Positions 24,123 through 32,739 of a stretch of DNA of 64,000 nucleotides are shown here, piece by piece; the first letter of the stretch is position 1, and each line of letters begins with the position of its first letter. A program made the translations under genes and the position numbers. This DNA comes from Gaetbulibacter_B jejuensis (GTDB lineage: Bacteria > Bacteroidota > Bacteroidia > Flavobacteriales > Flavobacteriaceae). Location of the stretch: contig NZ_BAAAGF010000001.1 in NCBI RefSeq assembly GCF_039524015.1, positions 744,001 through 808,000 on the forward strand, in the 5' to 3' direction. The notes beneath the pieces are model-generated. The model did not search any database, was not told the origin of the DNA, and was given only the letters and a program-made list of their open reading frames with translations.

Positions 24123-24986
24123 TTACAGCGTAAACTTGTAACCCAATGTAAAATCAGTTGGGAAATTGTCGTTAGTGTCTAAATCTAAAGCAAATAATTG
24201 ATTAAACCCAAATGTAATATAACCATTGCCTACTTTGTAATCGGCACCTAATCCAAAAATAAAAGGCGCATTAAAAGAAGTGTCGCTTTCTTCAATAACG
24301 TCATCTTCGGTTGCTACAGTTACTTTACTAAAGTTGAGTGTTGCAAATTTTACATTGCCATAAATACTTAAGTTTGAAATATTAATAGCTCTCCATCTGT
24401 AGCCTAAAGAAAACTCGGTTGAAGTGTATTCTAAATCATCGTTTTTAAGAACTTGTCTAAGTTGTAAAAAACCTGAGTGTATAGGTTTTTCAGCATTAGT
24501 AATCACTTCTAGTTCGGTTCCAAAAACAGGAGATTTTAAGTTATCAGGGTTTGGAACAAATGGATTGTTGGTAATACCGCCAAAAACACCTAAACGTAGT
24601 TCGAGTTTGTTCTTTTTAAGTTGCGTTTGGTAAGACACGTCAGACGTACTATTGTACATATCAATAAAGTCTTTAAGGCTGCCAAGTGTGAGTTTTACCT
24701 TATCAGTTGATAAACCATAATCTTCCATGACATTGTTTAGCGTGGTTTTATACTCTTCTTGGTATTTGTTGTTGTCACCTTTGGTGTTTTTTAATTCTAA
24801 GATGGTGTTGTTTTGAGTCCTTACAAAATAACGGTATTTACCATCAATAGTTGTCCAAAGTAAATCCAGATTTCCGTCAATTTCGGTCTTTAACTCTAGG
24901 GTTTCACCATTTACAGTGTAGGTGTCTTGAGCACTCATTGAAGCATAACTTAACAAAATGCAGAGAATAGCGACTATTTTTTTCAT
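24123..24986 (-). CDS. Secreted outer-membrane protein, probable beta-barrel
   Basis: A 287-residue protein with signal peptide MKKIVAILCILLSYASMSAQ. The first ~110 mature residues look soluble, and the remainder alternates hydrophobic and polar residues with strand-like segments (STEFSLGYRWRAINISNLSIYGNVKFATLNFS, GYITFGFNQLFALDL). It ends in FTLGYKFTL with a terminal hydrophobic residue, a typical outer-membrane barrel signature. No family is recognised. It abuts the BI-1 gene with no gap. Confidence 0.7.
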   Translation of the reverse strand: MKKIVAILCILLSYASMSAQDTYTVNGETLELKTEIDGNLDLLWTTIDGKYRYFVRTQNNTILELKNTKGDNNKYQEEYKTTLNNVMEDYGLSTDKVKLTLGSLKDFIDMYNSTSDVSYQTQLKKNKLELRLGVFGGITNNPFVPNPDNLKSPVFGTELEVITNAEKPIHSGFLQLRQVLKNDDLEYTSTEFSLGYRWRAINISNLSIYGNVKFATLNFSKVTVATEDDVIEESDTSFNAPFIFGLGADYKVGNGYITFGFNQLFALDLDTNDNFPTDFTLGYKFTL

Positions 24987-25038
24987 CAGGATTTAGGATT
25001 ATAGTTTAGTAAATCTAACAAAAATAAATGATAAAACA

Positions 25039-26163
25039 TCATTTTCGGTATGCTCTTCCTTTCCACTTATATCCTTTAAAAACAGATGTGAAGGCCACGA
25101 AAACACTAAAAAAAGGATATAAAAAACAGCCAAAAATATATGAGAACAAAGTATGTTCTTGGTTAAAAAATCGAGCGCTTTTAAAAATGAGAAGAAAGTC
25201 TATGCAAAACTTTATAATAAACACATATACCAACACTTTATATGAAACAACTCCTGAAATAGCAAATAGTAAATAACAAAGCAATGCAGCATTCATTGTA
25301 AAAATGACCAATCCAGAAAGTTTTCCAAAAACATTACGATAGTTACTTGTTTTTGCTGCCCAACGAACGCGTTGTGCAAATAAACTTGTTATGCTATTTT
25401 CAGGTATTGTAGTTACAACAGCTTTATCACATTTTAAATACTCTACTTGCGTTTGAGGATGGTTAATAGCTTTTTCCAAAAGAAAAATATCATCACCACT
25501 AGCAATGGTGTTGTTGCCTTGATAACCGTTAACAGTATTGAAAAAATCTGTTTTAAAACCTAAGTTGGCACCATTACTCAAAAATGGTTTGTTGATGCCA
25601 AAACCACCAATAGTTGCTCCTTGCAGACTTAAAATTTCAAGTAATTGAAAGCGTTTAAAAAACGTATTGCAATGGCTAAGCGTTACTGGAGCTACAATAA
25701 AATCGGGTTGATGCTCTTGTATAAAACAATCAAAACTATCAAGCCAGTATGTAGGTAAAACGCAATCAGCATCTGTGGTGATAATCCAAGGGTGTTTTGC
25801 TTGTGAAATAGCTAATGTAATAGCATCTTTTTTTGGGGAGTTTGAACTGCGAGTGTTTTTAATTAAGCTTATGTTTAGCTTCGATTTTTTTTGAAACGCA
25901 TTAATGAGTGTTACTGAATTGTCTTCAGAATCGTCATCAATAAAAATAATTTCAAAATGTGCTTTTGGGTAATTTAGTGTTGAAATGGACTGTAATAAAG
26001 CAGGTAAATTTTCAGCTTCATTTCTAAAAGGAATAAGTATTGAAAACCTATTTTCTGGTGTAACATCTTTTAAAGTAAATTCATTCACTTTGTCAAAGCC
26101 TAAAATCAGGCTTCCAATTAAAGCTAGATATAGGATCACAATAATAAGTGCTATTAAACTCAT
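25039..26163 (-). CDS. Family 2 glycosyltransferase, membrane bound
   Basis: A 374-residue GT-A enzyme: an N-terminal membrane helix, then RFSILIPFRNEAENL, IIFIDDDSEDNS, the metal-binding TTDADC and the acceptor motif QRVRW, with two to three C-terminal membrane helices. This layout is that of processive or membrane-linked GT2 enzymes such as hyaluronan or ceramide glucosyltransferase relatives. It overlaps the flippase-like gene upstream by 4 bases, so both probably act on one lipid or glycolipid. Acceptor and sugar are unknown. Confidence 0.87.
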   Translation of the reverse strand: MSLIALIIVILYLALIGSLILGFDKVNEFTLKDVTPENRFSILIPFRNEAENLPALLQSISTLNYPKAHFEIIFIDDDSEDNSVTLINAFQKKSKLNISLIKNTRSSNSPKKDAITLAISQAKHPWIITTDADCVLPTYWLDSFDCFIQEHQPDFIVAPVTLSHCNTFFKRFQLLEILSLQGATIGGFGINKPFLSNGANLGFKTDFFNTVNGYQGNNTIASGDDIFLLEKAINHPQTQVEYLKCDKAVVTTIPENSITSLFAQRVRWAAKTSNYRNVFGKLSGLVIFTMNAALLCYLLFAISGVVSYKVLVYVFIIKFCIDFLLIFKSARFFNQEHTLFSYIFGCFLYPFFSVFVAFTSVFKGYKWKGRAYRK

Positions 26164-27137
26164 GTGTTTGAGGTGTTTTTAGGTGGGTTAAAATTGAGGA
26201 CATAATAGCTTCCAAATACACTCGGAATGACAAAATTCAACAACCACATTAACGTTACAATGCATAAAATAGTAAGCTCATTTACGCCAACAATAGAAAA
26301 CAAATACACAGCAACACTACCTTTTATCACTACATCAAAAATAAAAATGGAAGGAATAATAGAGGCTAATAGGTACATGCTTGTAATTACAATCATAGCA
26401 TTACTGTAGTGTACATTTACTCCAAAAATAGTGAGCAGAAAATAGAACTGAAATGAGAAAATCGCGTACCTAATTACAGAAAGTAAAAACCCTTTAACTA
26501 AAACAGTTTTTGGTAAATATACAATGAAATGAATGATCTTTTGTAGCGTATTTCCTTTTATATTGAATGTTTTATGCTTAGCTCCAAAAAAGGAGAGCAC
26601 AACTACTAAAAGTATAATAAATAAGAACCTTGATACTTTAAGGTAATTAATGTCCAGGTTGTAGTTTAATTTAAAAAAGATAAGACCAGCAATACCAAAA
26701 AGTACTGTAACTGTCATTTGCATCATATTGCCAACAAGGTTTAATAGTGCAATTCGATTTCTAAATGCTTTAGTATAGTAAGCTGCTTTAGCTCCATATT
26801 CACCAATTCGGTTAGGTGTAATTAATGATGCTGTTAACGAACCTAAGGTTTGTTCAAGTGCATTTTTAAAGGATATCCTTTTGATGGAATCGACTAAAGT
26901 TTTCCATTTTACAATTTCAAAAAACCAATTAAAAACACTTAAAATGATTAAAAAAGTAATGTTTTTTACTGAAAACGACTTGTTTTCGGATAAAAATCGA
27001 GTAAAATCGTTAAAATCTAAATACTCATTATCTGTCAGTTTTTTATAAATAAAATAAAATGCGCCAACAACTATGCTTAATTTAATAAGCACAACAAAGA
27101 ATTGCTTAGTTTTGTAAGAAAGCGTTCCTAGAAGCAT
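26160..27137 (-). CDS. Lysylphosphatidylglycerol synthase-type transmembrane (flippase-like) protein
   Basis: A 325-residue protein with about seven to eight membrane segments matching the LPG_synthase_TM (AglD2/MprF flippase) family; EIVKWKTLVDSIKRISFKNALEQTLGSLTASLITPNRIGEYGAKAAYY is the conserved block. It lacks the soluble aminoacyltransferase domain of MprF, so it is not a lysyl-PG synthase. A role in lipid or glycolipid translocation is likely, in partnership with the overlapping glycosyltransferase. Confidence 0.85.
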   Translation of the reverse strand: MLLGTLSYKTKQFFVVLIKLSIVVGAFYFIYKKLTDNEYLDFNDFTRFLSENKSFSVKNITFLIILSVFNWFFEIVKWKTLVDSIKRISFKNALEQTLGSLTASLITPNRIGEYGAKAAYYTKAFRNRIALLNLVGNMMQMTVTVLFGIAGLIFFKLNYNLDINYLKVSRFLFIILLVVVLSFFGAKHKTFNIKGNTLQKIIHFIVYLPKTVLVKGFLLSVIRYAIFSFQFYFLLTIFGVNVHYSNAMIVITSMYLLASIIPSIFIFDVVIKGSVAVYLFSIVGVNELTILCIVTLMWLLNFVIPSVFGSYYVLNFNPPKNTSNT

Positions 27138-27161
27138 ATTACAAATAAAACCAATTAGACT

Positions 27162-27797
27162 ATGACCTCAAATTTTAAACATATAAAATCACTCTTAGTA
27201 TGTGTGTTTATGGTGTTTGTTACAGCAACACTTACAGCGCAACGAGATACTAACAAATGGAAAGCACAATTGGCACTTGGGTTTAACAATCCGTCGCAGT
27301 CAGGTTTTGTGGCTGATTTTGAGAGTAAGCCTGTAAATTTTCCGACAGTGAATTTAGGAATTCAACACATGTTTAAATCGCAGTTGGGAGCAAAGGTTGA
27401 TTTTGGTTTTAACCGATTTTCAAGTGAAGATAATTCGCCAGAATTTAAAACCAATTATACAAGACTTAATTTGCAAGTAGTCTACGATCCATCCGAAACC
27501 CTTACGTTTCTTCCAGAGCGAATGGGACTTGTAGCACATGCAGGACCTGGATATTCGTTTGTAAAACCGCTTGGTAATTATTCAGGAAATGATGTGTCGT
27601 TTTTAAATGCAATGGCAGGCTTGGAAGTGCACTATGCTTTTAACAAACGTATGTCATTTTACACTGATGTATCATACATTTTAGGTTTTGGAAAGGATTT
27701 TGACCCAATTACTGAAGGTTATGGTGCTTTTAATGGAAATTTATTGACGGTAACTTTTGGTATAACCTTTTCATTAAGTGGTTGTCAATATTGTTAA
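27162..27797 (+). CDS. Small outer-membrane beta-barrel protein
   Basis: A 211-residue protein with a signal peptide (HIKSLLVCVFMVFVTATLTAQ). The mature part has eight or so strand-like segments (WKAQLALGFNNPSQSGF, NLGIQHMFKSQLGAKVDFGFNRF, RLNLQVVYDP, GLVAHAGPGYSFV, FYTDVSYILGFGK, LLTVTFGITFSLSG) as in OmpA/OmpW-like eight-stranded barrels. It lacks an OmpA peptidoglycan-binding domain. ruvC begins 3 bases after its stop. Confidence 0.82.
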   Translation: MTSNFKHIKSLLVCVFMVFVTATLTAQRDTNKWKAQLALGFNNPSQSGFVADFESKPVNFPTVNLGIQHMFKSQLGAKVDFGFNRFSSEDNSPEFKTNYTRLNLQVVYDPSETLTFLPERMGLVAHAGPGYSFVKPLGNYSGNDVSFLNAMAGLEVHYAFNKRMSFYTDVSYILGFGKDFDPITEGYGAFNGNLLTVTFGITFSLSGCQYC

Positions 27798-27800
27798 TGC

Positions 27801-28355
27801 ATGAGTAAAGAAAAAATTATATTAGGTATTGATCCTGGAACAACAATTATGGGCTTTGGGCTTATAAAAGTTGTTGGAAAGACCATGCAGTTTTTGCAGT
27901 TGAACGAATTGGATTTAAAAAAATACGACGACCATTATTTAAAACTGAAGCTCATTTTTGAACGTACTATTGAGTTAATTGAAACTCATCATCCTGATGA
28001 AATTGCAATTGAAGCACCTTTTTTTGGGAAGAACGTACAAAGTATGTTAAAATTGGGTAGAGCTCAAGGTGTTGCTATGGCAGCAGGTTTATCTAGAGAA
28101 GTACCAATTACTGAGTATTCACCAAAGAAAATTAAAATGGCAATTACAGGAAATGGTAATGCCAGTAAAGAACAAGTAGCTAAAATGCTACAAAGTACTT
28201 TAGGTTTAAAAACGTTACCTAAAAACCTAGATGCAACCGATGGTTTAGCAGCTGCAGTTTGCCACTTTTACAACGAAGGTAGAGTGGAGGTTGGTAAAAG
28301 CTATTCTGGTTGGGCAAGCTTTGTGAAGCAGAATGAAGACAGAGTGAATAAGTAA
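27801..28355 (+). CDS. ruvC: Holliday junction resolvase RuvC
   Basis: A 184-residue crossover-junction endonuclease with the full acidic tetrad: D11 (GIDPGT), E71 (AIEAPFFGKNVQS), D144 and D147 (LDATDGLAAAVCH), corresponding to D7, E66, D138 and D141 of E. coli. It cuts Holliday junctions with RuvAB, which are not in this window. Start and length are standard. Confidence 0.97.
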   Translation: MSKEKIILGIDPGTTIMGFGLIKVVGKTMQFLQLNELDLKKYDDHYLKLKLIFERTIELIETHHPDEIAIEAPFFGKNVQSMLKLGRAQGVAMAAGLSREVPITEYSPKKIKMAITGNGNASKEQVAKMLQSTLGLKTLPKNLDATDGLAAAVCHFYNEGRVEVGKSYSGWASFVKQNEDRVNK

Positions 28356-28365
28356 AGAATATCCT

Positions 28366-28572
28366 ATGACATTCTTTCTGATTTTAAGACTAAGTTTAAT
28401 TTATCTTTTCTTTTTAGAGTTGAGGTTAATTGAGTTTAAGAACAAAAAAAGTAAATGGATTTGGTTCTTTTTGGTATTAGCATTTGGATATTTTGGGTAT
28501 GCTTTTTATTTGGCTTTTAGAAGAAAATTAGTTGTAAAAAGAAAGTTTCAACCTAAATTTAATCTTCGTTAA
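28366..28572 (+). CDS. Small membrane protein (68 aa)
   Basis: A 68-residue protein with two predicted membrane helices (FFLILRLSLIYLFFLEL; KWIWFFLVLAFGYFGYAFYLAF) joined by a basic loop and ending in a very basic tail (RRKLVVKRKFQPKFNLR). It sits 10 bp after ruvC and 25 bp before hemW, in the same direction, and its codon use is like its neighbours. No family is certain. Confidence 0.65.
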   Translation: MTFFLILRLSLIYLFFLELRLIEFKNKKSKWIWFFLVLAFGYFGYAFYLAFRRKLVVKRKFQPKFNLR

Positions 28573-28597
28573 ATTATAATCTTTTAAATCTAAACTC

Positions 28598-29728
28598 ATC
28601 GCAGGAATCTACATTCATATACCATTTTGCAAGCAAGCTTGTCACTATTGCGATTTTCATTTTTCTACATCGTTAAAGCAAGAAGATAAAATGTTGTCTG
28701 CTCTTAAAGTGGAACTCATTTTGCGTAAAAACGAAATGAAAAATACCACAATAGAGACCATTTATTTTGGTGGTGGAACTCCAAGCATTTTAAAAGTTGA
28801 AGATATTGAATGGCTTATTGGTTTGATAAAGATAGATTATCAGGTTTCTGAAACTGCCGAAATTACTCTTGAAGCAAATCCTGATGATTTAAATCCGGAG
28901 TATTTAAAAGCATTGTCAAAAAGTTCTGTAAATAGATTGAGTATAGGTATTCAGTCTTTTTTTGAAGATGATTTAAAGCTAATGAATCGTGCTCATAATG
29001 CCAATGAAGCTAAAACCTGTTTAGAGCAAGCAACACAATATTTCAGTAATATTTCTATCGATTTAATTTATGGAATTCCAGGGTCAACCAATGAACGTTG
29101 GATTGAAAATATTGACACTGCATTAGGGTTTAATATTCCTCATATTTCAAGCTACGCTTTAACCGTAGAACCTAAAACAGCTTTGGAACATTTCATAAAA
29201 AAAGGTATTATAGCCAATGTTGACGATGATTTGGCTAATGAGCAGTTTCATATATTAATTGAAAAGCTAAACCAAAATGGGTTTGTGCATTACGAACTTT
29301 CAAACTTTGGAAAAGAAGGTTTCTTTAGTAGAAATAATTCTGCTTATTGGCAAGGAAAACCTTATTTAGGCATAGGTCCTTCAGCACATTCGTTTGATGG
29401 AACCACTAGAGGCTGGAACATAAATAACAATTCAAAATACATTAAATCAATATTAAATCACGAACTACCAATAGAAATCGAAACCCTAACAGTAACTGAT
29501 GCATACAACGAGTATGTTATGACTGGGTTGCGTACTATTTGGGGAGTGTCTTTAGATAAAGTTGAACGTGATTTTGGTAAAGACTACAAAAGCTATCTTT
29601 TGAGTCAAGCAGATAACCATTTAAAAAATGAATTGTTGTATATTGAAGAAAACAAATTGTTAGTCACCAAAAAAGGAAAATTTTTAAGCGATGGCATCGC
29701 TTCAGACTTATTTAAAATAAACACATAA
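28598..29728 (+). CDS. hemW: Radical SAM heme chaperone HemW, apparent ATC start
   Basis: A radical SAM protein that inserts heme into target proteins. The frame encodes AGIYIHIPFC-KQA-C-HY-C (C11, C15, C18 if ATC is residue 1), the HemW cluster motif, but this lies upstream of the first ATG (28691). An in-frame stop at 28577 leaves no ATG, GTG or TTG before it. ATC at 28598 sits exactly where homologs have the initiator Met of MAGIYIHIPFC. YFGGGTPS, SIGIQSF and the C-terminal HemW domain are intact. A start at 28691 would remove the [4Fe-4S] site. The cyclase gene follows with no gap. Confidence 0.88.
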   Translation: MAGIYIHIPFCKQACHYCDFHFSTSLKQEDKMLSALKVELILRKNEMKNTTIETIYFGGGTPSILKVEDIEWLIGLIKIDYQVSETAEITLEANPDDLNPEYLKALSKSSVNRLSIGIQSFFEDDLKLMNRAHNANEAKTCLEQATQYFSNISIDLIYGIPGSTNERWIENIDTALGFNIPHISSYALTVEPKTALEHFIKKGIIANVDDDLANEQFHILIEKLNQNGFVHYELSNFGKEGFFSRNNSAYWQGKPYLGIGPSAHSFDGTTRGWNINNNSKYIKSILNHELPIEIETLTVTDAYNEYVMTGLRTIWGVSLDKVERDFGKDYKSYLLSQADNHLKNELLYIEENKLLVTKKGKFLSDGIASDLFKINT

Positions 29729-30478
29729 ATGATTGCAAGCATACAATACAACTCAAACAAATATAAAATAGATTTTTCACAACCAATTGACATATCCATA
29801 CCGTTAATTGCCTCAAAACAAAATGTAAATGCGTGGTATATTGACGAACCAAAAATTGAGCCTGTTCAAATAGAAGATTGGATTGCTAGTGTAGCTAAAG
29901 GGTCGCCTGTTAATTTTAATAACATTCAGTTTAATCCGCATGCTCATGGTACACATACTGAGTGTGTAGGACACATTACAAAAAAAGTACATTCTATAAA
30001 CCAAAACCTTAATCAATTCTTTTTTTTAGCTGAAGTTATAACAGTTGCGCCAGAAAAATTGAATGATGATTTTGTGATTTCTAAAAAGCAAGTGCAATTT
30101 GCATTAGGAAATAAAAAAAGAGATGCAGTAGTCATAAGAACCATACCAAATACCAAAGAAAAGCTGTCAATGCAGTATTCTAATACAAACCCAACGTATT
30201 TGCTTGAGGAGACTGCTAATTATTTAAAAAAGAAAGGCGTTAAGCACTTACTTATCGACTTGCCAAGTGTAGATAAAGAAAAGGACGAAGGTAAGCTGTT
30301 GGCTCATAATGCATTTTGGAATACCACAGGAAAATTAAGGTTAGATGCAACCATAACCGAGTTTATTTTTGTGCCTAATAATGTGGTAGATGGTACTTAC
30401 TTTTTAAACCTGCAAATAGCACCTTTTGAAAACGATGCTACACCAAGTAAACCTGTTTTGTATGAAGTTGTTAACTAA
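29729..30478 (+). CDS. Cyclase-family metal-dependent hydrolase
   Basis: A 249-residue member of the cyclase family (PF04199; relatives include kynurenine formamidase). The metal-binding motif appears as HAHGTHTECVGHI, a variant of HxGTHxDxPxH. FSQPIDISIPL near the start and DLPSVDKEKDEGKLLAHNAFW are typical of the family. Substrate unknown. It starts at the base after the hemW stop and overlaps the DUF4260 gene. Confidence 0.85.
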   Translation: MIASIQYNSNKYKIDFSQPIDISIPLIASKQNVNAWYIDEPKIEPVQIEDWIASVAKGSPVNFNNIQFNPHAHGTHTECVGHITKKVHSINQNLNQFFFLAEVITVAPEKLNDDFVISKKQVQFALGNKKRDAVVIRTIPNTKEKLSMQYSNTNPTYLLEETANYLKKKGVKHLLIDLPSVDKEKDEGKLLAHNAFWNTTGKLRLDATITEFIFVPNNVVDGTYFLNLQIAPFENDATPSKPVLYEVVN

Positions 30479-30833
30479 TATTAAGCTACAATTAAAAATT
30501 GAAGAATTGGCAATGTTTGCCTTGGGAATTTTTGCTTTTAACCAGCTTACTTATGCTTGGTGGTGGTTTTTGGTATTGATTTTACTTCCAGACGTTGGTG
30601 CGTTAGGATACTATGTTAATACTAAGGTTGGAGCTATTAGTTATAATATTTTTCACAATAAAGCAATTGCAATACTTGTGTATTTTATTGGCATGTATTT
30701 TGAAAGTGAACCTCTAAAACTTACAGGTGTTATTTTATTTTCACATGCCTCAATGGATAGAATTTTTGGCTATGGATTAAAATTTCCCGATTCATTTAAG
30801 AACACTCATTTGGGTAGTATAGGAAAAGATTAA
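30462..30833 (+). CDS. DUF4260 membrane protein
   Basis: A 123-residue protein with three to four membrane helices (LAMFALGIFAFNQLTYAWWWFLVLILLPDVGALGYYVNTKVGAISYNIFHNKA, then FSHASMDRIFGYGLKFPDSFKNTHLG), which match DUF4260. ATG at 30462 is chosen (MKLLTNIKLQLKIEELA), overlapping the cyclase gene by 17 bases; the longer TTG and ATG options add an unlikely tail. Function unknown. Confidence 0.85.
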   Translation: MKLLTNIKLQLKIEELAMFALGIFAFNQLTYAWWWFLVLILLPDVGALGYYVNTKVGAISYNIFHNKAIAILVYFIGMYFESEPLKLTGVILFSHASMDRIFGYGLKFPDSFKNTHLGSIGKD

Positions 30834-30835
30834 TT

Positions 30836-31444
30836 ATGGAAACATTCTTTATAATTATTATTAGCATTTTGGTAACCTTGGCTATTGTAACTATAGTGAA
30901 GCAATTTCAAATTAAAAAGCGTACAAATTCACAATCGGTTATACTCTTAGATAAAATAAAAAAAGTGTGCAAGTTTATTACTGTTGAAGGTGATTTTGCC
31001 GAAATTTATCATTACGAAGATGTAAAAGAACGCTTTCTAAAACTAGTTACAAGTAAAAAGAAAGCACTCGTGGTTATCAACGCCAAAGCACATGTTGGGT
31101 TTGATTTGTCAAAAATAAAAATGGAATCGGATACTAAAACAAAAACCGTAAAGTTGTATCATTTTCCGCAACCTGAAGTGCTAAGTGTTGAAACCGATTT
31201 AAATTATTACGATAAAAAAGATGGTATGTTCAATAAGTTTGAAGCTTCTGATTTAACCGAGTTGCACAATGAAGCAAAAATTCATATTATGAACAAAGTG
31301 CCAGAAAGCGGATTGTTTAATGTCGCTAAACAAGAAGCGCTTGAGGCGATTTCATTAATTGAAAATATTGTGCAAACCATTGGTTGGTCGTTAGACTATT
31401 CTGCATTAAAAATTGAAGACAATAACGTTAAACAAATTTCATAA
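30836..31444 (+). CDS. DUF4230 membrane-anchored protein
   Basis: A 202-residue protein with one N-terminal membrane helix (FFIIIISILVTLAIVTIV) and a soluble domain (CKFITVEGDFAEIYHYEDV...KALVVINAKAHVGFDLSKI...YHFPQPEVLSVETDLNYYDKKDGMFNKF) characteristic of DUF4230. Function unknown. It starts 2 bases after DUF4260 and overlaps the GNAT gene by one base, so it is part of the hemW-to-MmcQ transcript. Confidence 0.85.
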   Translation: METFFIIIISILVTLAIVTIVKQFQIKKRTNSQSVILLDKIKKVCKFITVEGDFAEIYHYEDVKERFLKLVTSKKKALVVINAKAHVGFDLSKIKMESDTKTKTVKLYHFPQPEVLSVETDLNYYDKKDGMFNKFEASDLTELHNEAKIHIMNKVPESGLFNVAKQEALEAISLIENIVQTIGWSLDYSALKIEDNNVKQIS

Positions 31445-31842
31445 TGTTTGAAATTTCAACTCAAAAAAGTAAACTTCAAGTTGAGGTTATCCATCAGTTT
31501 TTAACCACAACATATTGGGCTAAAGGAAGGACTTTAGAAGAGGTAAAACAATCAATAGAACATTCTTTTTGTTTTGGAGTATATTTACAAGGTAAGCAAA
31601 TTGGGTTTGCTAGATTAGCTACAGATTATACTGTTTTTGCTTATTTAATGGATGTGTTTGTTTTACCTGAATATAGAGGAAATGGATATTCAAAAAAGCT
31701 AATGAAGGCCATTAACGAAGAGCCTAAATTACAAACGTGTAAAGTTTTTATGCTTAAAACATTTGATGCTCATAAGCTCTATGAGCAGTTTGGGTATACT
31801 GAATTAAAACAACCAGAAAGAGTAATGGAACGATTATTATAA
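31444..31842 (+). CDS. GNAT-family N-acetyltransferase
   Basis: A 132-residue acetyltransferase. The acetyl-CoA loop is VLPEYRGNGYSKKLMKAI, followed by KVFMLKTFDAHKLYEQFGYTE. The opening HQFLTTTYWAKGRTLEEVKQSIEHSFCFGVY is that of a common small GNAT group whose acceptor is not known. It is coupled to DUF4230 by a TAATG overlap. Confidence 0.88.
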   Translation: MFEISTQKSKLQVEVIHQFLTTTYWAKGRTLEEVKQSIEHSFCFGVYLQGKQIGFARLATDYTVFAYLMDVFVLPEYRGNGYSKKLMKAINEEPKLQTCKVFMLKTFDAHKLYEQFGYTELKQPERVMERLL

Positions 31843-31846
31843 TACT

Positions 31847-32209
31847 ATGAATATTGATCAACTACGTAATCACTGTTTAAAGAAGAAAGGCGTTACTGAA
31901 GATTTTCCTTTTGATGAACACACCTTAGTGTTTAAGGTTTTAGGTAAAATGTTTGCTTTAGTAGGACTTGAAAAATGGGAGTCAGGTAATCGCTTCATTA
32001 ATTTAAAGTGCGATCCTGAGTATGCTCAAGAGTTAAGGGCTGAGTACGATAGTATTTATCCAGGATACCATATGAGCAAAGTACATTGGAATTCTGTTGA
32101 GCTCAATTCTGGTGAGATTTCTGCAGCATTTCTTTTTGAACTCATTGATCATTCTTATGATATGGTAGTTAAGGGAATGACTAAAAAAATGAGAGAGCAG
32201 TTAAACTAG
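31847..32209 (+). CDS. MmcQ/YjbR-family protein
   Basis: A 120-residue protein with the CyaY-like YjbR/MmcQ fold: LRNHCLKKKGVTEDFPFDEHTLVFKVLGKMFALV, then NLKCDPEYAQELRAEYDSIYPGYHMSKVHWNSVEL. Members are proposed DNA-binding or small-ligand proteins. It is the last gene of the hemW transcript; only the regulatory repeats of the next operon follow. Confidence 0.88.
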   Translation: MNIDQLRNHCLKKKGVTEDFPFDEHTLVFKVLGKMFALVGLEKWESGNRFINLKCDPEYAQELRAEYDSIYPGYHMSKVHWNSVELNSGEISAAFLFELIDHSYDMVVKGMTKKMREQLN

Positions 32210-32216
32210 TCAATTT

Positions 32217-32305
32217 CATTCGTCGACACTTAAATTCCATTCGTCGACACTTAATCACCCTCAAACGAATTAAAAGATACAAATATTAAGTATTAATTTA
32301 TTTTG
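32217..32305 (+). promoter_or_regulatory. 21-bp-spaced repeat pair A and promoter of the H-NOX relay operon
   Basis: CATTCGTCGACACTTAA occurs at 32217 and again at 32238, identical over 17 bases and 21 bp apart. A near-consensus -7 (TTATTTTG followed by C) begins at 32298, 60 bp after the start of the second copy, with no clear -33 TTG. It precedes the receiver/H-NOX operon, so the relay probably controls itself. Confidence 0.75.
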
Positions 32306-32328
32306 CAGATTAATATTAATTATTTGAC

Positions 32329-32739
32329 ATGAAAACCCTCAATGTTTTACTTATAGAAGACGATATGATTGAAGTAATGAAACTTAATAGAGCTTCTAGT
32401 TCACTTCAACTAAATCATAAAATAAGAGAAGCTAATAATGGTGAAGAAGCCTTAAAACTTCTTGAGCAAAAAGATAATCTTCCAGATATCATTTTGTTGG
32501 ATCTTAACATGCCTAAAATTAACGGTATTGAGTTTTTAAAAATCCTTAAAAATGATGATAGACTTAAATATATTCCTACTATAATTCTTACAACCTCTAA
32601 TAATCAACGAGATTTACTGGAGTGTTACAAAATTGGAATTGCTGGCTATGTTTTAAAACCATTAAAATATGAAGATTATGTTTCTAAAATTGAAAAATTA
32701 TTAGCATATTGGAGCATTAACGAATTAATTACAGCATAG
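32329..32739 (+). CDS. Stand-alone receiver domain response regulator
   Basis: A 136-residue CheY/Rcp1-like receiver with no output domain: E10/D11/D12 acidic pocket, phosphoacceptor D58 (ILLDLNMP), T88 and K110 (VLKPL). The LxxAxNGEEALxLL segment and the GYVLKPLKYEDYVSKI helix are typical of Rcp1-type single-domain regulators. It is the first gene of the relay operon and overlaps the H-NOX gene by one base (TAGTG). It could be a phosphate sink or could deliver the signal to a protein partner. Confidence 0.92.
   Translation: MKTLNVLLIEDDMIEVMKLNRASSSLQLNHKIREANNGEEALKLLEQKDNLPDIILLDLNMPKINGIEFLKILKNDDRLKYIPTIILTTSNNQRDLLECYKIGIAGYVLKPLKYEDYVSKIEKLLAYWSINELITA

Noticed and set aside
25028..25276. 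82-residue plus-strand frame
   Set aside because: It is antisense to the C-terminal membrane region of the GT2 gene and shows no coding features.
26160..27137. MprF lysylphosphatidylglycerol synthase
   Set aside because: Only the flippase-like membrane domain is present; the aminoacyltransferase domain is missing.
28691..29728. hemW start at the first ATG
   Set aside because: It removes the CxxxCxxC iron-sulfur motif that is plainly encoded in frame just upstream.
32217..32254. CRISPR-like direct repeats
   Set aside because: There are only two copies with a spacer of a few bases and no cas genes; the arrangement fits a regulator site.
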